Of a DNA stretch of 64,000 bases, positions 37,103 through 47,969 are shown piece by piece (the stretch's first letter is position 1; each line of letters starts with the position of its first letter). The stretch is from positions 56,567 through 120,566 of the forward strand of contig QBYM01000001.1 of NCBI GenBank assembly GCA_003282825.1. Direction: 5' to 3'. Origin of the DNA: Pelagibacteraceae bacterium AG-325-J17. GTDB lineage: Bacteria; Pseudomonadota; Alphaproteobacteria; Pelagibacterales; Pelagibacteraceae. The notes under the pieces were generated by a model that was not told the origin of the DNA, searched no databases, and saw nothing but the letters and a program-made list of their open reading frames with translations. The position numbers and the translations under genes are program-made.

Positions 37103-40100
37103 AAAAATATTAGTTGTTGGTGCGGGGCCCATTATTATTGGTCAAGCATGTGAATTTGATTATTCAGGAACCCAAGCATGTAAAGCATTAAGAGATGAGG
37201 GATACAAGGTTGTGTTAATTAATTCAAATCCAGCAACAATTATGACCGATCCAGATGTTGCTGATAAAACTTATATTGAGCCCATTACTTTAGAGGTTTT
37301 AGAAAAAATTCTCAAAAAAGAAAAACCAGATGCAATATTACCCACCATGGGAGGTCAAACTGCTCTTAATCTAGCAATTGAAGCAGAAAAAAAAGGAATT
37401 TTAAAAAGATACAAAATAGAACTTATTGGAGCAAATTCTAAAGCTATTGCTAATGCAGAGGATAGAAAGAAGTTCAGAAAAAATATGATTGATATTGGTT
37501 TAGATTTACCTAAATCTGAAATCGTTAATAACATAAACCAATCTTCCAAAGTTTTAAAAAAAATAGGGTTACCTGCAATTATTAGGCCTGCATTTACACT
37601 AGGAGGTTTAGGCGGAGGTATAGCTAAAAATAAAAAGGACTACTTAAAAATTATCAAAACTGGTTTGCACGAATCCCCTGTTAGCCAAGTTCTAGTAGAG
37701 GAATGTTTAGAGGGTTGGAAAGAATTCGAAATGGAAGTTGTAAGAGATAAAAAAGATAACTGTATAATCATCTGCTCAATTGAAAATGTTGATCCAATGG
37801 GAATACATACTGGAGACTCTGTAACTGTTGCCCCAGCACTCACTTTAACTGATAAAGAATACCAGGTAATGAGAAATGCTTCTATTGCTTGTTTAAGAAA
37901 AATTGGAGTTGAAACAGGTGGTTCAAATGTTCAATTTGCTATAAATCCTAAAAATGGTCGCATGGTGGTGATTGAAATGAACCCAAGAGTATCTAGATCA
38001 TCGGCTCTTGCATCAAAAGCAACTGGATTTCCAATCGCAAAAGTTGCAGCTAAACTTGCTGTTGGTTATACTTTGGATGAATTAAAAAATGAAATTACTA
38101 AAGTAACTCCAGCATCATTCGAGCCAAGTATAGACTATGTGGTAACTAAAATTCCAAGATTTACTTTTGAAAAATTTTCGACTTCCCCAGCAACTTTAGG
38201 TACATCAATGAAGTCTGTTGGAGAAGCAATGGCAATAGGTAGAAATTTCAAAGAGTCGCTTCAGAAAGCTTTGGTCTCTCTCGAAACTGGTTTTTCAGGA
38301 TTAGATAGAATTTTCTATTTAAATAAAAAACAAATTGAAAAAAAACTTAAAGAAAATATTCCTAATAAATTACTATTAGTTGCTGAAGCAATTAGAAAGA
38401 AAATTAATATAAAAAGAATATTTGCATTATCTAAAATTGATCCTTGGTTTTTAGAACAAATAAAAGAAATAATAGATAGTGAATTTAAAATCAAAAGCAA
38501 AGGATTACCAAAAAATTTTAATGAATTAAATAGAATAAAATCAATTGGTTTTTCTGATAAAAAATTAGCAGAATTAACAAATACCTCGGAAGATATAATA
38601 AGGCAAAAAAGAACTGCTCTTAAAATTTTACCTGTGTTCAAGAAAGTTGATACCTGTGCGGCTGAATTTAAATCCTTTACACCCTATATGTACTCAACTT
38701 ATCAAAGAAATTTTTCAATAAAGTCTGAGTGTGAAGCCGATCCATCAGCTAAGAAGAAAATTATAATATTGGGAGGAGGTCCAAATAGAATTGGACAAGG
38801 AATTGAATTTGATTATTGCTGTTGTCAGGCAAGTTTTTCTCTTAAAGATGCTGGTTTTGAAACTATAATGGTCAATTGTAATCCAGAAACAGTTTCTACT
38901 GATTATGATACCAGTGACAGATTATATTTTGAGCCCTTAAAAGAGGAGTATGTTTTTAACATAATTAAAAGAGAAAGGGAGAAAGGTAATTTAATTGGTA
39001 TTATTGCACAATTCGGTGGTCAAACTCCAATTAAACTAGCAAAATTTTTATATGAGAATAGACTTCCAATTTTAGGAACACAATATACTTCAATAGACTT
39101 AGCTGAGGATAGAGATAGATTTAGAAATCTTCTTAATAGATTAAAATTAAAACAAGCAGAAAGTGGAATTGCAAAAACTTATAAACAAGCAATCCAAATA
39201 GCAGAAAAGATTGGTCTGCCGTTGATGGTAAGACCTTCATATGTGTTAGGTGGAAGAGCTATGGAAATTGTTCATGAAAAAAGTCAACTTAAAAAATTTG
39301 TTCAAGAAGCATTTAAAGCTGCAGAGGATAACCCAATTTTAATAGACAAATTTATTGATCATGCAATGGAGGTAGATGTTGATGCAATATCTGATGGGAC
39401 ACAAGTACATGTTGCTGGTATTATGCAGCATATAGAGGAAGCTGGTATTCATTCGGGAGACTCAGCTTGCAGCTTACCTCCTGTATCAATTAAACCATAC
39501 TTGATTAAAGAAATTGAAAATCAAACTAAAAAATTAGCTTTAGCATTAAAGGTTAAAGGTTTCATGAATATTCAGTTTGCTATCAAAAAAGATGAAATTT
39601 ATGTTATCGAAGTAAACCCGAGGGCAAGTAGAACAGTACCATTTGTTTCAAAAGCAAAAGGTCTTCCTTTTGCAAAAATTGCTTCAAGAGTAATGGCTGG
39701 AGAAAAATTATCTAAGTTTAATTTAAAAGATAAATCTAATGGTATGTTTGCTGTTAAAGAGGCAGTGTTTCCATTTAATAAATTTCCTAATAGTGATTTA
39801 CTTTTGGGTCCTGAAATGAAATCAACTGGGGAAGTTATGGGGTTTGACAAAAACTTTGGAATGGCGTTTGCTAAAAGTCAAATAGCTTCAGCTAACTCTT
39901 TACCTAAGCAAGGTCTTGCTTTTATTTCTTTAAAAAATTCTCATAAAGATGAGGGAATTGGTTTGGCAAAAGAATTAATAAAACTTAAATTTTCTCTGTG
40001 TGCTACAAAGGGAACTGCAGATTATATCAGAAAACATGGTATGAGATGTAAAATTATAAATAAGGTCAGTAGTGGCTCACCTCACATAGTTGATGTTTTA

Positions 40101-40304
40101 GACTCTAAGAAAATTGCATTGGTAATAAACACTGGAGGTGGAAATAGTGAACATAGATTAAATGATGCAATAGCTCTTAGAAGAGGAACGCTTAAAAACA
40201 AAGTTCCATATTGTACTAATATGTCAACTGCACTTGCATGTTTAGAGGCTATTAAATCTCTTAAAACTAAAAAATTAGAAGTCAATTCTCTACAGGATAT
40301 TTAA
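37080..40304 (+). CDS. carB: Carbamoyl-phosphate synthase large subunit
   Basis: A 1074-residue enzyme with two homologous ATP-grasp halves. The first half has [19 protein letters not shown] (about residues 12-30), [12 protein letters not shown] and [22 protein letters not shown]. The second half has [32 protein letters not shown] and [22 protein letters not shown]. An oligomerisation domain lies between them, and a C-terminal MGS-like allosteric domain ([14 protein letters not shown]) follows. Length is normal. The stop codon forms the palindrome TTAA with the stop of the convergent downstream gene. Confidence 0.98.
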   Translation: MPKRKDLKKILVVGAGPIIIGQACEFDYSGTQACKALRDEGYKVVLINSNPATIMTDPDVADKTYIEPITLEVLEKILKKEKPDAILPTMGGQTALNLAIEAEKKGILKRYKIELIGANSKAIANAEDRKKFRKNMIDIGLDLPKSEIVNNINQSSKVLKKIGLPAIIRPAFTLGGLGGGIAKNKKDYLKIIKTGLHESPVSQVLVEECLEGWKEFEMEVVRDKKDNCIIICSIENVDPMGIHTGDSVTVAPALTLTDKEYQVMRNASIACLRKIGVETGGSNVQFAINPKNGRMVVIEMNPRVSRSSALASKATGFPIAKVAAKLAVGYTLDELKNEITKVTPASFEPSIDYVVTKIPRFTFEKFSTSPATLGTSMKSVGEAMAIGRNFKESLQKALVSLETGFSGLDRIFYLNKKQIEKKLKENIPNKLLLVAEAIRKKINIKRIFALSKIDPWFLEQIKEIIDSEFKIKSKGLPKNFNELNRIKSIGFSDKKLAELTNTSEDIIRQKRTALKILPVFKKVDTCAAEFKSFTPYMYSTYQRNFSIKSECEADPSAKKKIIILGGGPNRIGQGIEFDYCCCQASFSLKDAGFETIMVNCNPETVSTDYDTSDRLYFEPLKEEYVFNIIKREREKGNLIGIIAQFGGQTPIKLAKFLYENRLPILGTQYTSIDLAEDRDRFRNLLNRLKLKQAESGIAKTYKQAIQIAEKIGLPLMVRPSYVLGGRAMEIVHEKSQLKKFVQEAFKAAEDNPILIDKFIDHAMEVDVDAISDGTQVHVAGIMQHIEEAGIHSGDSACSLPPVSIKPYLIKEIENQTKKLALALKVKGFMNIQFAIKKDEIYVIEVNPRASRTVPFVSKAKGLPFAKIASRVMAGEKLSKFNLKDKSNGMFAVKEAVFPFNKFPNSDLLLGPEMKSTGEVMGFDKNFGMAFAKSQIASANSLPKQGLAFISLKNSHKDEGIGLAKELIKLKFSLCATKGTADYIRKHGMRCKIINKVSSGSPHIVDVLDSKKIALVINTGGGNSEHRLNDAIALRRGTLKNKVPYCTNMSTALACLEAIKSLKTKKLEVNSLQDI

Positions 40305-40966
40305 GTATTTACTTTCCAATCAGTTTCGAAAGTCACATAATTTACTTGAATACATCTTCTCTCTTTAACTATTTTCTTCTTTTCCATCCCATGCCAAGTA
40401 TTTGGTCCACTAGTAAACAAATATCCATAATTATGCTTATAAGGAACTGTTTTAACTTTTTCTAATTTCTCATTATAAAAATCTGTACCTAAGTCTTCAG
40501 ACTCATTTGCATTATTTACAAAAATTAAACCAGACATTAGTTTTTCTTTGATGTCACAATGAGGCTTCAACCAAAAACCTTCTCGATCACAGATAACTTC
40601 CAACCTAACATATGAATTTGATAAATCTTTATTTATCATTTTTGAAATATTTTCATAAACCTCTTTTGATTGTAGTTCATTAATAAATTTTACTAAATGA
40701 GGAAATTGTGAAGCATTATCTTTTGTTATAAAACATCTAAATTTAATTGCCTTACCTCCAGAAGAATCTCCTTTTCTAAATTCTGCAGCACCTCCATCAA
40801 TCGCTCTTGTTCCATCATAATTTAGATTATGTTTACTGACATCTGGTATATCAGCTTTGACAATTTCTTCTATTGCAGCATCAGTAAGTGCATCGTAATA
40901 CTCATAATGTTCAAATGGAAATTCATGTTTTTTGGATTGCTTTTGAATTGAATTGATAAAAGACAT
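40301..40966 (-). CDS. 2-oxoglutarate/Fe(II)-dependent oxygenase-like protein
   Basis: A 221-residue protein not assigned to a named family. The double-stranded beta-helix iron site can be read: [10 protein letters not shown] (His-x-Asp, about residues 133-142), then [11 protein letters not shown] (distal His, about 190-200) and [10 protein letters not shown] (the arginine that would bind 2-oxoglutarate, about 206-215). LGTDFY between them fits the core strand. The substrate is unknown. It shares one base with the upstream ELM1-like gene, so the two are very likely cotranscribed and may act on the same (glycan or surface) product, which is inference. Confidence 0.72.
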   Translation of the reverse strand: MSFINSIQKQSKKHEFPFEHYEYYDALTDAAIEEIVKADIPDVSKHNLNYDGTRAIDGGAAEFRKGDSSGGKAIKFRCFITKDNASQFPHLVKFINELQSKEVYENISKMINKDLSNSYVRLEVICDREGFWLKPHCDIKEKLMSGLIFVNNANESEDLGTDFYNEKLEKVKTVPYKHNYGYLFTSGPNTWHGMEKKKIVKERRCIQVNYVTFETDWKVNT

Positions 40967-41910
40967 TAAGGGTTAATTTTTTGTTTAATTATTTTTGCTA
41001 CTCTATTAGTTTCATCTAGTTTTTGATAGTTCCAATTTTCCTCTTCCTCACCTAAATTTCTAATTATATTTAATTCTCTAAATAATTTCCTAAATTTTTG
41101 AAATCTTTTATCATTTTTTCTAGGTAAAATATTTGCGACATAAATAGGTTTTCCAGTTAAAGCTGCCTCTGAAATCATTGAGCTTGAGTCACAAGTTACC
41201 ACTATACTTTGAGATATTGCTAAAGCAGATAAATAAGCTTTTTTATCAATATTATCAATAATTGTATGATTTTTCCCAAAATATTTTTTAGCATAAACGA
41301 TTGAATTTTTTGGTGTTCTCATAGATGGAATGACAACAAGCTGAAAATCATTTTTTTTTATGAAATTATTTAAAAGAAAGAAAATATTTTTAATATTTTT
41401 TAAAGAATAGTCATAATACCTAGTTGGACCACCCAAAATTAAAGTACAAATTTTTCTTTGATCTTTTTTAATAAATAAATTTAAATAATCTTTATTCTTA
41501 ATTATTTCATCATTTGTAAGATAGTGAATTGCACCTTTCGTATTAATTACATTTAGACCTTTTATGGAGTCATGTTCAGGAGCAACTATAAAATCAAAAT
41601 TATTGAAATTTACTTTTGGATCTTGAATATGAATGCTAATTACTTTTTTTTTTAAACTATTTTTAAGATGAATTGAGGGAATTACACTTTTGCGTCCACA
41701 AGAAATAATCATATCAAAATCAGATTGATTAACTTTTTTGTAAACTATTTGTGAAATTGGAGTGAATTTTGGAGGAATCATTTTCCAAAAATTATTTAGT
41801 TCAACTGTGTGGTGTGTAAAATCTATGTCTAAAGCTTTTGCTAAACCCTTTACTTGGCTGATCATGCCATGCATGCCTTGAGTTAATAATATACCTTTTA
41901 ATTTGTTCAT
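40966..41910 (-). CDS. ELM1/DUF1022-family protein, GT-B-like
   Basis: A 314-residue protein with the pattern of the 'mitochondrial fission ELM1' family: LLTQGMHGMISQVKGLAKAL at the N-terminus, DMIISCGRKSVIPSIHL, ISIHIQDPKVNFNNFDFIVAPEHD (the QDP...PEHD signature), NTKGAIHYL, LILGGPTRYYDY, and a C-terminal VTCDSSSMISEAALTGKPIYV (nucleotide-sugar-type site). The fold is GT-B-like. Bacterial members are widespread in Alphaproteobacteria, with unclear function. It diverges from trxB across only 21 bp. Confidence 0.84.
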   Translation of the reverse strand: MNKLKGILLTQGMHGMISQVKGLAKALDIDFTHHTVELNNFWKMIPPKFTPISQIVYKKVNQSDFDMIISCGRKSVIPSIHLKNSLKKKVISIHIQDPKVNFNNFDFIVAPEHDSIKGLNVINTKGAIHYLTNDEIIKNKDYLNLFIKKDQRKICTLILGGPTRYYDYSLKNIKNIFFLLNNFIKKNDFQLVVIPSMRTPKNSIVYAKKYFGKNHTIIDNIDKKAYLSALAISQSIVVTCDSSSMISEAALTGKPIYVANILPRKNDKRFQKFRKLFRELNIIRNLGEEEENWNYQKLDETNRVAKIIKQKINP

Positions 41911-41931
41911 TAATTACTATATAGCTTTCAT

Positions 41932-42879
41932 ATGAGTCAAAATCCAACTAAACACACAAAAGTGTTAATAATTGGATCCGGTCCAGCTGGTTACACAGCT
42001 GCAGTTTATGCAGCTCGTGCAATGTTAAACCCAATTTTGGTTTATGGATCTGAACCTGGAGGGCAATTAACAACAACTACTGATGTTGAAAATTATCCTG
42101 GGTTTGCTGATGTTATTCAAGGACCTTGGTTAATGGATCAAATGAAAGAACAAGCAAAAGCAGTTGGCACTGAGATGATAGAGGATCATATTGGATCAGT
42201 AAATTTAAAATCGACTCCATTTGAAGCAGTTGGTGATAGTGGTCAAAGATTTACCGCTGATAGTATTATTATTTCAACTGGTGCTCAGGCAAGATGGTTA
42301 AACATAAAATCAGAGCAAGAATTTAGAGGTTTTGGAGTTTCAGCATGTGCTACATGTGATGGATTTTTCTTTAAAGAGAAAGAGGTAGCAGTTGTTGGTG
42401 GTGGTAATGCTGCCGTTGAAGAAGCAATGTTTCTTACAAAGTTTGCTTCAAAGGTAAAATTAATTCACAGACGTGATAGTTTGAGAGCAGAAAAAATGCT
42501 TCAAAAAAAATTAATGGAAAATAAAAAAATTGAAATTATTTGGGATACTGTAATTGAAGACGTGATAGGTGATAAAGAGCCTAAAAATGTCAAAGGTATT
42601 AAAATAAAAAATGTAAAAACAAATAAAATCGAAGAAATTAAAGTTGACGGTTTATTTGTTGCAATTGGTCATGATCCAGCAACTTCTTTATTTAAAGATC
42701 AATTAAAAATGGATAATGAAGGATATTTAATTACCAAACCAGATTCTACAGAAACTAACGTCCCTGGAGTTTATGCTGCAGGAGATGTGAAGGACAAAAC
42801 TTTTAGACAGGCTGTAACTGCTGCAGGGATGGGATGTATGGCTGCTCTTGAGGCCGAAAAGCATCTTTCACACAAGTAA
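41932..42879 (+). CDS. trxB: Thioredoxin reductase (NADPH)
   Basis: A 315-residue flavoprotein reducing thioredoxin. It has the FAD motif IIGSGPAGYTAAVYAARA (about residues 12-29), TTTTDVENYPGF, the redox-active CATCDG (about residues 139-144), the NADPH motif VVGGGNAAVEEA and the C-terminal YAAGDVKDKTFRQAVTAAGMGCMAA. All motifs are canonical. The intergenic space to the divergent ELM1-like gene is only 21 bp, so its promoter must overlap that gene's start. Confidence 0.98.
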   Translation: MSQNPTKHTKVLIIGSGPAGYTAAVYAARAMLNPILVYGSEPGGQLTTTTDVENYPGFADVIQGPWLMDQMKEQAKAVGTEMIEDHIGSVNLKSTPFEAVGDSGQRFTADSIIISTGAQARWLNIKSEQEFRGFGVSACATCDGFFFKEKEVAVVGGGNAAVEEAMFLTKFASKVKLIHRRDSLRAEKMLQKKLMENKKIEIIWDTVIEDVIGDKEPKNVKGIKIKNVKTNKIEEIKVDGLFVAIGHDPATSLFKDQLKMDNEGYLITKPDSTETNVPGVYAAGDVKDKTFRQAVTAAGMGCMAALEAEKHLSHK

Positions 42880-42880
42880 A

Positions 42881-43828
42881 GTGAAAAATAACTTACACGT
42901 CTTTTTAGGAGCAACTGTAGCTGATGCTGCAGCTAGACCATTACATTGGGTTTATAATCAGAAAAAACTGCTAACTTATATTAAGGGAAAACAAGACTTT
43001 ACTTTCTTAAAAAAAAATAAAAGTCCTTTTTACAACATTAAAACTGGCAAAGTTTCTGGTTATAATGAAGTTGGTCAAGTGATGTTCAAAACTTTGGTTG
43101 AAGGTCATCAAGATATAGAAGAAAGATTTAAAAAAAATATTACAAAAAATTTTGGTCCAGGAAGTATTTACTGGAAAAATTTAAATTTAAGAGCAAAATA
43201 CAGAAAAGTTAAAGACTGGCGAGGAATAATAAAAGGACCTTGGATCCATCAGAATATCATTGAAACTGTAAAAAATATTAAGTCTAAAAAAAAATTAACT
43301 GGGGGTAAAAAGGTAAACGAGTCTGATGGTTATTGTGCTGCTCTTCCATATTTTTTGTATGGCTATAATCTTAAAGATGTTAAAAAGATTATCTCTACAG
43401 TAACTGTTTCAAAAATAAGTCTCAAATATGCTTTAGCAAAATTTTTTCTAATAGATTTAGCACTAAAAGGTTGCAAAGATCCTATAAACGAATTTATGAA
43501 GATATTTAAAAAAAATTCATATTTTAAAAGTGTTGTTGAAGATATTAAAAAAGTTAAAAGATTAAAATCAAAACCTCACCCTCTTGTGGTTAAAAAATTA
43601 GGCATGGCTTGTAGCTATCCAGGAACATTTAATAGCTCAATTCACTCAATTATTAATTCCACAAATTATAAAGGGGCTATTTTAAAAACTATTAAAGCTG
43701 GTGGCTGTAACTGTTCTAGAGTTAATTTTATTGGAGCTTATTTTGCTGCTTTAAAAGGATTAGGTACTATCCCAAAATCTTGGATAAAAAAAACTGATTT
43801 AGCTAAAAAAATATTAGAGCAAAAATAA
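42881..43828 (+). CDS. ADP-ribosylglycohydrolase / J1-crystallin-like protein
   Basis: A 315-residue helical protein. FLGATVADAAARPLHWVYN (about residues 8-26) matches the J1-crystallin-like branch of the ADP-ribosylglycohydrolase superfamily, and KAGGCNCSRVNFIGAYFAALKGLGTIPKSW (about 277-306) matches the second signature. The usual metal-binding Asp of GGDN is Cys here, and no clear TDD-type cluster is seen, so hydrolase activity is doubtful. I start it at GTG 42881, one base after the trxB stop; a longer frame would begin inside trxB. Function is unknown. Confidence 0.74.
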   Translation: MKNNLHVFLGATVADAAARPLHWVYNQKKLLTYIKGKQDFTFLKKNKSPFYNIKTGKVSGYNEVGQVMFKTLVEGHQDIEERFKKNITKNFGPGSIYWKNLNLRAKYRKVKDWRGIIKGPWIHQNIIETVKNIKSKKKLTGGKKVNESDGYCAALPYFLYGYNLKDVKKIISTVTVSKISLKYALAKFFLIDLALKGCKDPINEFMKIFKKNSYFKSVVEDIKKVKRLKSKPHPLVVKKLGMACSYPGTFNSSIHSIINSTNYKGAILKTIKAGGCNCSRVNFIGAYFAALKGLGTIPKSWIKKTDLAKKILEQK

Positions 43829-43834
43829 AATTGT

Positions 43835-45022
43835 TTATTCTAAACTTTCACAAAAAGATTTAATTCTATCCATAGCTTTTTTTAAATTCTTCATTGAAGT
43901 TGCATAAGAAATTCTAAAATATCCATTTAAGCCAAATGCTGATCCCTGAACAACTGCTACATTAGATTTTTCAAGCAACTTTTGAACAAAATCAGTATCA
44001 GTTTTTAATTTTGTTTTTTTATTTAATAGACCTTTGCAGCTTGGAAAAACATAAAATGCTCCATTTGGTTTTAGGCAACTAATTCCTTTGATATTATTTA
44101 AACTTTTAACTACAAAATCTCTTCTTTGTTTAAATGCGTTAGACCTTTTCTTAATAAAATCCTGTTTTCCATTCAATGCTTCAACAGCAGCTGCTTGACT
44201 TATAGAGGAGGGGTTTGAGGTGGATTGTGATTGAATTTTACCAATCGCTTTAATTATATCTTTTGGACCTGCTGCATACCCTATTCTCCACCCTGTCATT
44301 GCATAAGATTTACTAACACCATTCATTGTTAGTGTTCTATTTTTAAGTTTTGAAAGTTGAGCTATTGTGAAAAAATTAAAATTATCATATCTAACATGTT
44401 CATAAATATCATCACTTAAGATATATACTTTTTTATTTCTAATTAGAATCTTTGCTAAATCTTGAATTTCTTTTTTTGTATATCCTGCTCCTGTCGGATT
44501 GGATGGTGAATTGAGGATTACCCATTTTGTTTTTTTCGAAATTGCTTTTTTAAGTTTTTTTGCTGTAAGTTTAAAACCCTCTTGCTCTGTACATTTAATT
44601 ATTTTTGGTTTTCCTCCAGCTAACAAAACCATATCTGGATAAGAAACCCAAAAAGGTGCTGGAATGATAACTTCATCACCTTTATTTAAAGTTGCCATAA
44701 AAGCATTGTAGAGGACTTGCTTGCCCCCAGTACCTACTGTTATTTGATCAGTTGAAAAATTAAGTTTATTTTCTCTTTTGAATTTTCTAATAACAGCTTT
44801 TTTTAATGCTGGGGTGCCATCTACAGCAGTATATTTAGTGTCTCCTTTTTTAATAGCTTTAATTGCTGCATTTTTAATATTTTCTGGAGTATCAAAATCT
44901 GGCTCTCCAGCACCAAGACCAATTACATCTTTTCCTGCTGCTCTTAATTCTCTTGCCTTTTGAGTTACAGCTATTGTAGGAGATGGTTTAATTCTCTTTA
45001 AACTGTCTGATATTATGCTCAT
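43835..45022 (-). CDS. aspC: Aspartate aminotransferase, class I
   Basis: A 395-residue PLP enzyme of the alphaproteobacterial AatA/AspC type, interconverting aspartate/oxaloacetate with glutamate/2-oxoglutarate; it may also act on prephenate. It has VIGLGAGEPDFDTPENI (about residues 35-51), NSPSNPTGAGYTKKE, LSDDIYEHVRYD and the PLP lysine in NGVSKSYAMTGWRIGY (about 233-248), and ends with YFRISYATS. It diverges from uvrB across 35 bp. The 3' ends of this gene and the preceding one are only 6 bp apart. Confidence 0.94.
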   Translation of the reverse strand: MSIISDSLKRIKPSPTIAVTQKARELRAAGKDVIGLGAGEPDFDTPENIKNAAIKAIKKGDTKYTAVDGTPALKKAVIRKFKRENKLNFSTDQITVGTGGKQVLYNAFMATLNKGDEVIIPAPFWVSYPDMVLLAGGKPKIIKCTEQEGFKLTAKKLKKAISKKTKWVILNSPSNPTGAGYTKKEIQDLAKILIRNKKVYILSDDIYEHVRYDNFNFFTIAQLSKLKNRTLTMNGVSKSYAMTGWRIGYAAGPKDIIKAIGKIQSQSTSNPSSISQAAAVEALNGKQDFIKKRSNAFKQRRDFVVKSLNNIKGISCLKPNGAFYVFPSCKGLLNKKTKLKTDTDFVQKLLEKSNVAVVQGSAFGLNGYFRISYATSMKNLKKAMDRIKSFCESLE

Positions 45023-45057
45023 TGAAATATAATTTAATTCTACTACTTTCTTAATAT

Positions 45058-47232
45058 ATGGAAAATACTTATCAAGATTTAATTACAGATATTCAGAGTA
45101 AAAATCCAAAAATCAGTGGAAAACTTGAAGGTGGAAAAAAATTTAAAATTAAATCAGATTTTAAACCCGCAGGCGATCAGCCAGAAGCTATTAAAAAATT
45201 AGTAAATGGAGCTAATAAAGAGGCATTTAATCAAGTTCTGCTTGGAGTTACTGGTTCTGGAAAAACATTTACAATGGCAAAGGTTATTGAAGCTACAAAT
45301 AGACCAGCCTTAATTTTGGCTCCTAATAAAACCCTGGCTGCTCAACTTTATGGTGAGATGAAAAATTTTTTCCCAGATAATGCAGTTGAGTATTTTGTGT
45401 CTTATTATGACTATTACACTCCAGAGGCTTATGTACCTAGATCAGATACCTACATCGAAAAAGAGGCTTCTATCAATGAACAAATAGATAGAATGAGACA
45501 TTCAGCAACAAGATCTCTCCTTGAAAGAGATGATGTTTTAATAGTTGCAAGTGTATCATGTATATATGGTTTAGGCTCAGTTGAAGCATATAGTAAAATG
45601 ACATTAACCCTTCAAAAAAATTATGAATATAATAGAGAGCAAATAATTAAATCTTTAGTAGCACTTCAATATAAACGTAATGATCAAAATTTTTATAGAG
45701 GCACATTTAGAGCTCGAGGTGAATACTTAGAAATTTTTCCATCTCATTTAGAAGATAGAGCTTGGAGATTGAGTTTATTTGGAGATAAACTTGAAAAAAT
45801 AGAGGAATTTGATCCTTTAACTGGTGATCAGGTTAGAGAGCTTAGTTTGGTTAAAGTTTATGCCAATAGCCATTACATCACTCCTAAACCAACTATTGAA
45901 CAAGCAATCATCAATATTAAAAAGGAGTTAGAAATTACTTTAAAAAAACACAAGGCTGAAAATAAATTACTTGAAGCACAAAGATTAGAGGAAAGAACTA
46001 AATTTGATCTTGAAATGATAGAGGCAACTGGATCTTGTGCTGGAATTGAAAATTATTCCAGATTTTTATCAGGAAGAAAACCAGGTGAACCACCTCCTAC
46101 TCTTTTCGAGTATTTTCCAGATAATACTTTAATTTTTGTTGACGAATGCCATGTCACAGTTCCACAATTAAACGGAATGTACAAAGGTGATAGATCAAGA
46201 AAAAGTACTTTAGCTGAATATGGATTTAGACTTCCATCTTGCATGGATAACAGACCATTAAAATTTGAAGAATGGGATTTAATGAGAACTCAAACTGTAT
46301 TCGTGTCAGCAACACCCGGACCATGGGAATTAGAGCAAACAAAAGGTAAATTTATTGATCAAGTAATTAGACCTACTGGATTAATTGATCCACCAGTTGA
46401 AATAAGACCAGCAAAAAACCAAGTGGATGATTTAATGCATGAATGTAAAAAAGTAATTGAAAATAATCACAGAGTTTTAGTAACAACGCTAACAAAAAAA
46501 ATGGCTGAGGATTTAACTGAATACCTTCATGAGAATGGAGTTAAGGTTAGATATCTGCACTCAGATATCGATACGTTAGAAAGAATAGAAATCATGAGAG
46601 ATTTACGTATGGGGGTTTTTGATGTGCTTGTTGGAATAAATTTATTAAGAGAGGGTTTAGATATACCTGAATGTGCTTTAGTAGGAATTTTAGATGCAGA
46701 TAAAGAAGGTTTTTTGAGATCAGAAACCTCTCTAATTCAAACGATCGGGAGAGCAGCAAGAAATGTTGATGGTAAAGTAATTTTGTATGCTGATAAAGAA
46801 ACTAAAAGTATTAAAAAAGCAATTCAAGAAACAGATAGAAGAAGAAAAATTCAATTAGATTATAACAAAAAATATAAAATAGATGCTAAATCAGTCAAAA
46901 AAGAAATCAGTGATATTTTAGAGAGTGTTTATGAAAAAGATTACGTTAAAATTAGCGAAGGTTCAAATGTTGGTGGAAATTTAAAAAAGCATCTTAAAGC
47001 TCTTGATAAAAAGATGAAGGAAGCCGCCTCTAATCTTGAGTTTGAAGAAGCTGCAAAAATTAGAGATGAAATTAGAAAATTAGAAAGCACAGAATTAGAA
47101 ATTACATTAAACCCTAAAATAAGACAGTATGATGTTAAAAATAAACTTTACCCAAAAGGTAGATCAACTATGGGTATGCCGGGGACTAAAGTTACAAAAA
47201 AAAGAGATAAAAAATGGAAGCACGGAAAATAA
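45058..47232 (+). CDS. uvrB: Excinuclease ABC subunit B
   Basis: A 724-residue damage-verification helicase of nucleotide excision repair. It has the N-terminal [14 protein letters not shown], Walker A GVTGSGKT, the beta-hairpin [20 protein letters not shown], the DECHVT Walker B motif, [23 protein letters not shown] and QTIGRAARN motifs, and the C-terminal UVR motif ([24 protein letters not shown]) that binds UvrC. The last 19 bp overlap the next gene, starting a uvrB-SDR-folB-uvrC-pgsA operon. Confidence 0.97.
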   Translation: MENTYQDLITDIQSKNPKISGKLEGGKKFKIKSDFKPAGDQPEAIKKLVNGANKEAFNQVLLGVTGSGKTFTMAKVIEATNRPALILAPNKTLAAQLYGEMKNFFPDNAVEYFVSYYDYYTPEAYVPRSDTYIEKEASINEQIDRMRHSATRSLLERDDVLIVASVSCIYGLGSVEAYSKMTLTLQKNYEYNREQIIKSLVALQYKRNDQNFYRGTFRARGEYLEIFPSHLEDRAWRLSLFGDKLEKIEEFDPLTGDQVRELSLVKVYANSHYITPKPTIEQAIINIKKELEITLKKHKAENKLLEAQRLEERTKFDLEMIEATGSCAGIENYSRFLSGRKPGEPPPTLFEYFPDNTLIFVDECHVTVPQLNGMYKGDRSRKSTLAEYGFRLPSCMDNRPLKFEEWDLMRTQTVFVSATPGPWELEQTKGKFIDQVIRPTGLIDPPVEIRPAKNQVDDLMHECKKVIENNHRVLVTTLTKKMAEDLTEYLHENGVKVRYLHSDIDTLERIEIMRDLRMGVFDVLVGINLLREGLDIPECALVGILDADKEGFLRSETSLIQTIGRAARNVDGKVILYADKETKSIKKAIQETDRRRKIQLDYNKKYKIDAKSVKKEISDILESVYEKDYVKISEGSNVGGNLKKHLKALDKKMKEAASNLEFEEAAKIRDEIRKLESTELEITLNPKIRQYDVKNKLYPKGRSTMGMPGTKVTKKRDKKWKHGK

Positions 47233-47969
47233 TTATTACCGGAGGAGCGACCAGAATAGGTGCTGCAATAGCAAAAAAATTATCAGGACCAAAGATTGAA
47301 ATTGTAATTCACTATAACAAATCAAAATCCAAGGCAGAAAAGCTTAAAAAAGAGTTAAAAAAGAATGGTACCATCGTTTATTTAGTAAAAGCAGATCTAG
47401 GTAGCGAAAATGATGTGGATAAAATTATCAAATTTTCAAAATTAAAATTGAAATATTTTGACTGTTTAATAAATAATGCCTCCTTATTTGAAAACGATAA
47501 ATTAGAAAATTTTACAGTTAAAAGTTGGGATCTTCATTTAAATGCAAATCTTAAAGCACCTGCATTGCTATCTAAGGGTTTTGCAAAAAATACCAGAGGA
47601 AAAAATAATAATATAATTAACATTATTGATCAAAGAGTCTTTAAATTAACACCTTATTTTTTTTCGTACACATTAAGTAAAACAGGTCTTTTTACTCTAA
47701 CTAAAACTAGTGCAATGAGCTTAGCTCCAAAGATACGTGTCAACGGCATAGCTCCAGGTCCAACAATTAAAAATAAAAGACAAACTGAAAAACACTTCAA
47801 AAAACAGTATTTTGCTACACCATTAAAACAGCAAGTTGATGTTAACGAGATCTGTAGTGCTGTTGACTTTTTTATTAAAAACAGCTCTATTACAGGTCAG
47901 GTTTTAGCCATTGATAGTGGTCAAAGTTTAAACTGGCAAACACCAGACATTATGGGAAGTAAAGAATGA
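47214..47969 (+). CDS. Pteridine-reductase-like short-chain dehydrogenase (FolM/PTR1 type)
   Basis: A 251-residue SDR. The NADPH motif is TGGATRIG (about residues 9-16) with the TGxxxRxG arginine of pteridine reductases rather than TGxxxGxG. LINNAS follows. At the active site the usual Ser is Asp (INIIDQR, about 134-140), with Tyr and Lys in YFFSYTLSK, as in PTR1 and Fol[12 protein letters not shown] is the SDR C-terminal loop. It overlaps folB by 4 bp, so a role in dihydropterin or folate reduction is a reasonable inference. It is also coupled to uvrB. Confidence 0.85.
   Translation: MEARKIIITGGATRIGAAIAKKLSGPKIEIVIHYNKSKSKAEKLKKELKKNGTIVYLVKADLGSENDVDKIIKFSKLKLKYFDCLINNASLFENDKLENFTVKSWDLHLNANLKAPALLSKGFAKNTRGKNNNIINIIDQRVFKLTPYFFSYTLSKTGLFTLTKTSAMSLAPKIRVNGIAPGPTIKNKRQTEKHFKKQYFATPLKQQVDVNEICSAVDFFIKNSSITGQVLAIDSGQSLNWQTPDIMGSKE

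Noticed and set aside
42848-42880. Longer N-terminus of the ADP-ribosylglycohydrolase-like gene from a TTG inside trxB
   Set aside because: The GTG at 42881 directly after the trxB stop gives the conserved N-terminus without a 32-bp overlap.
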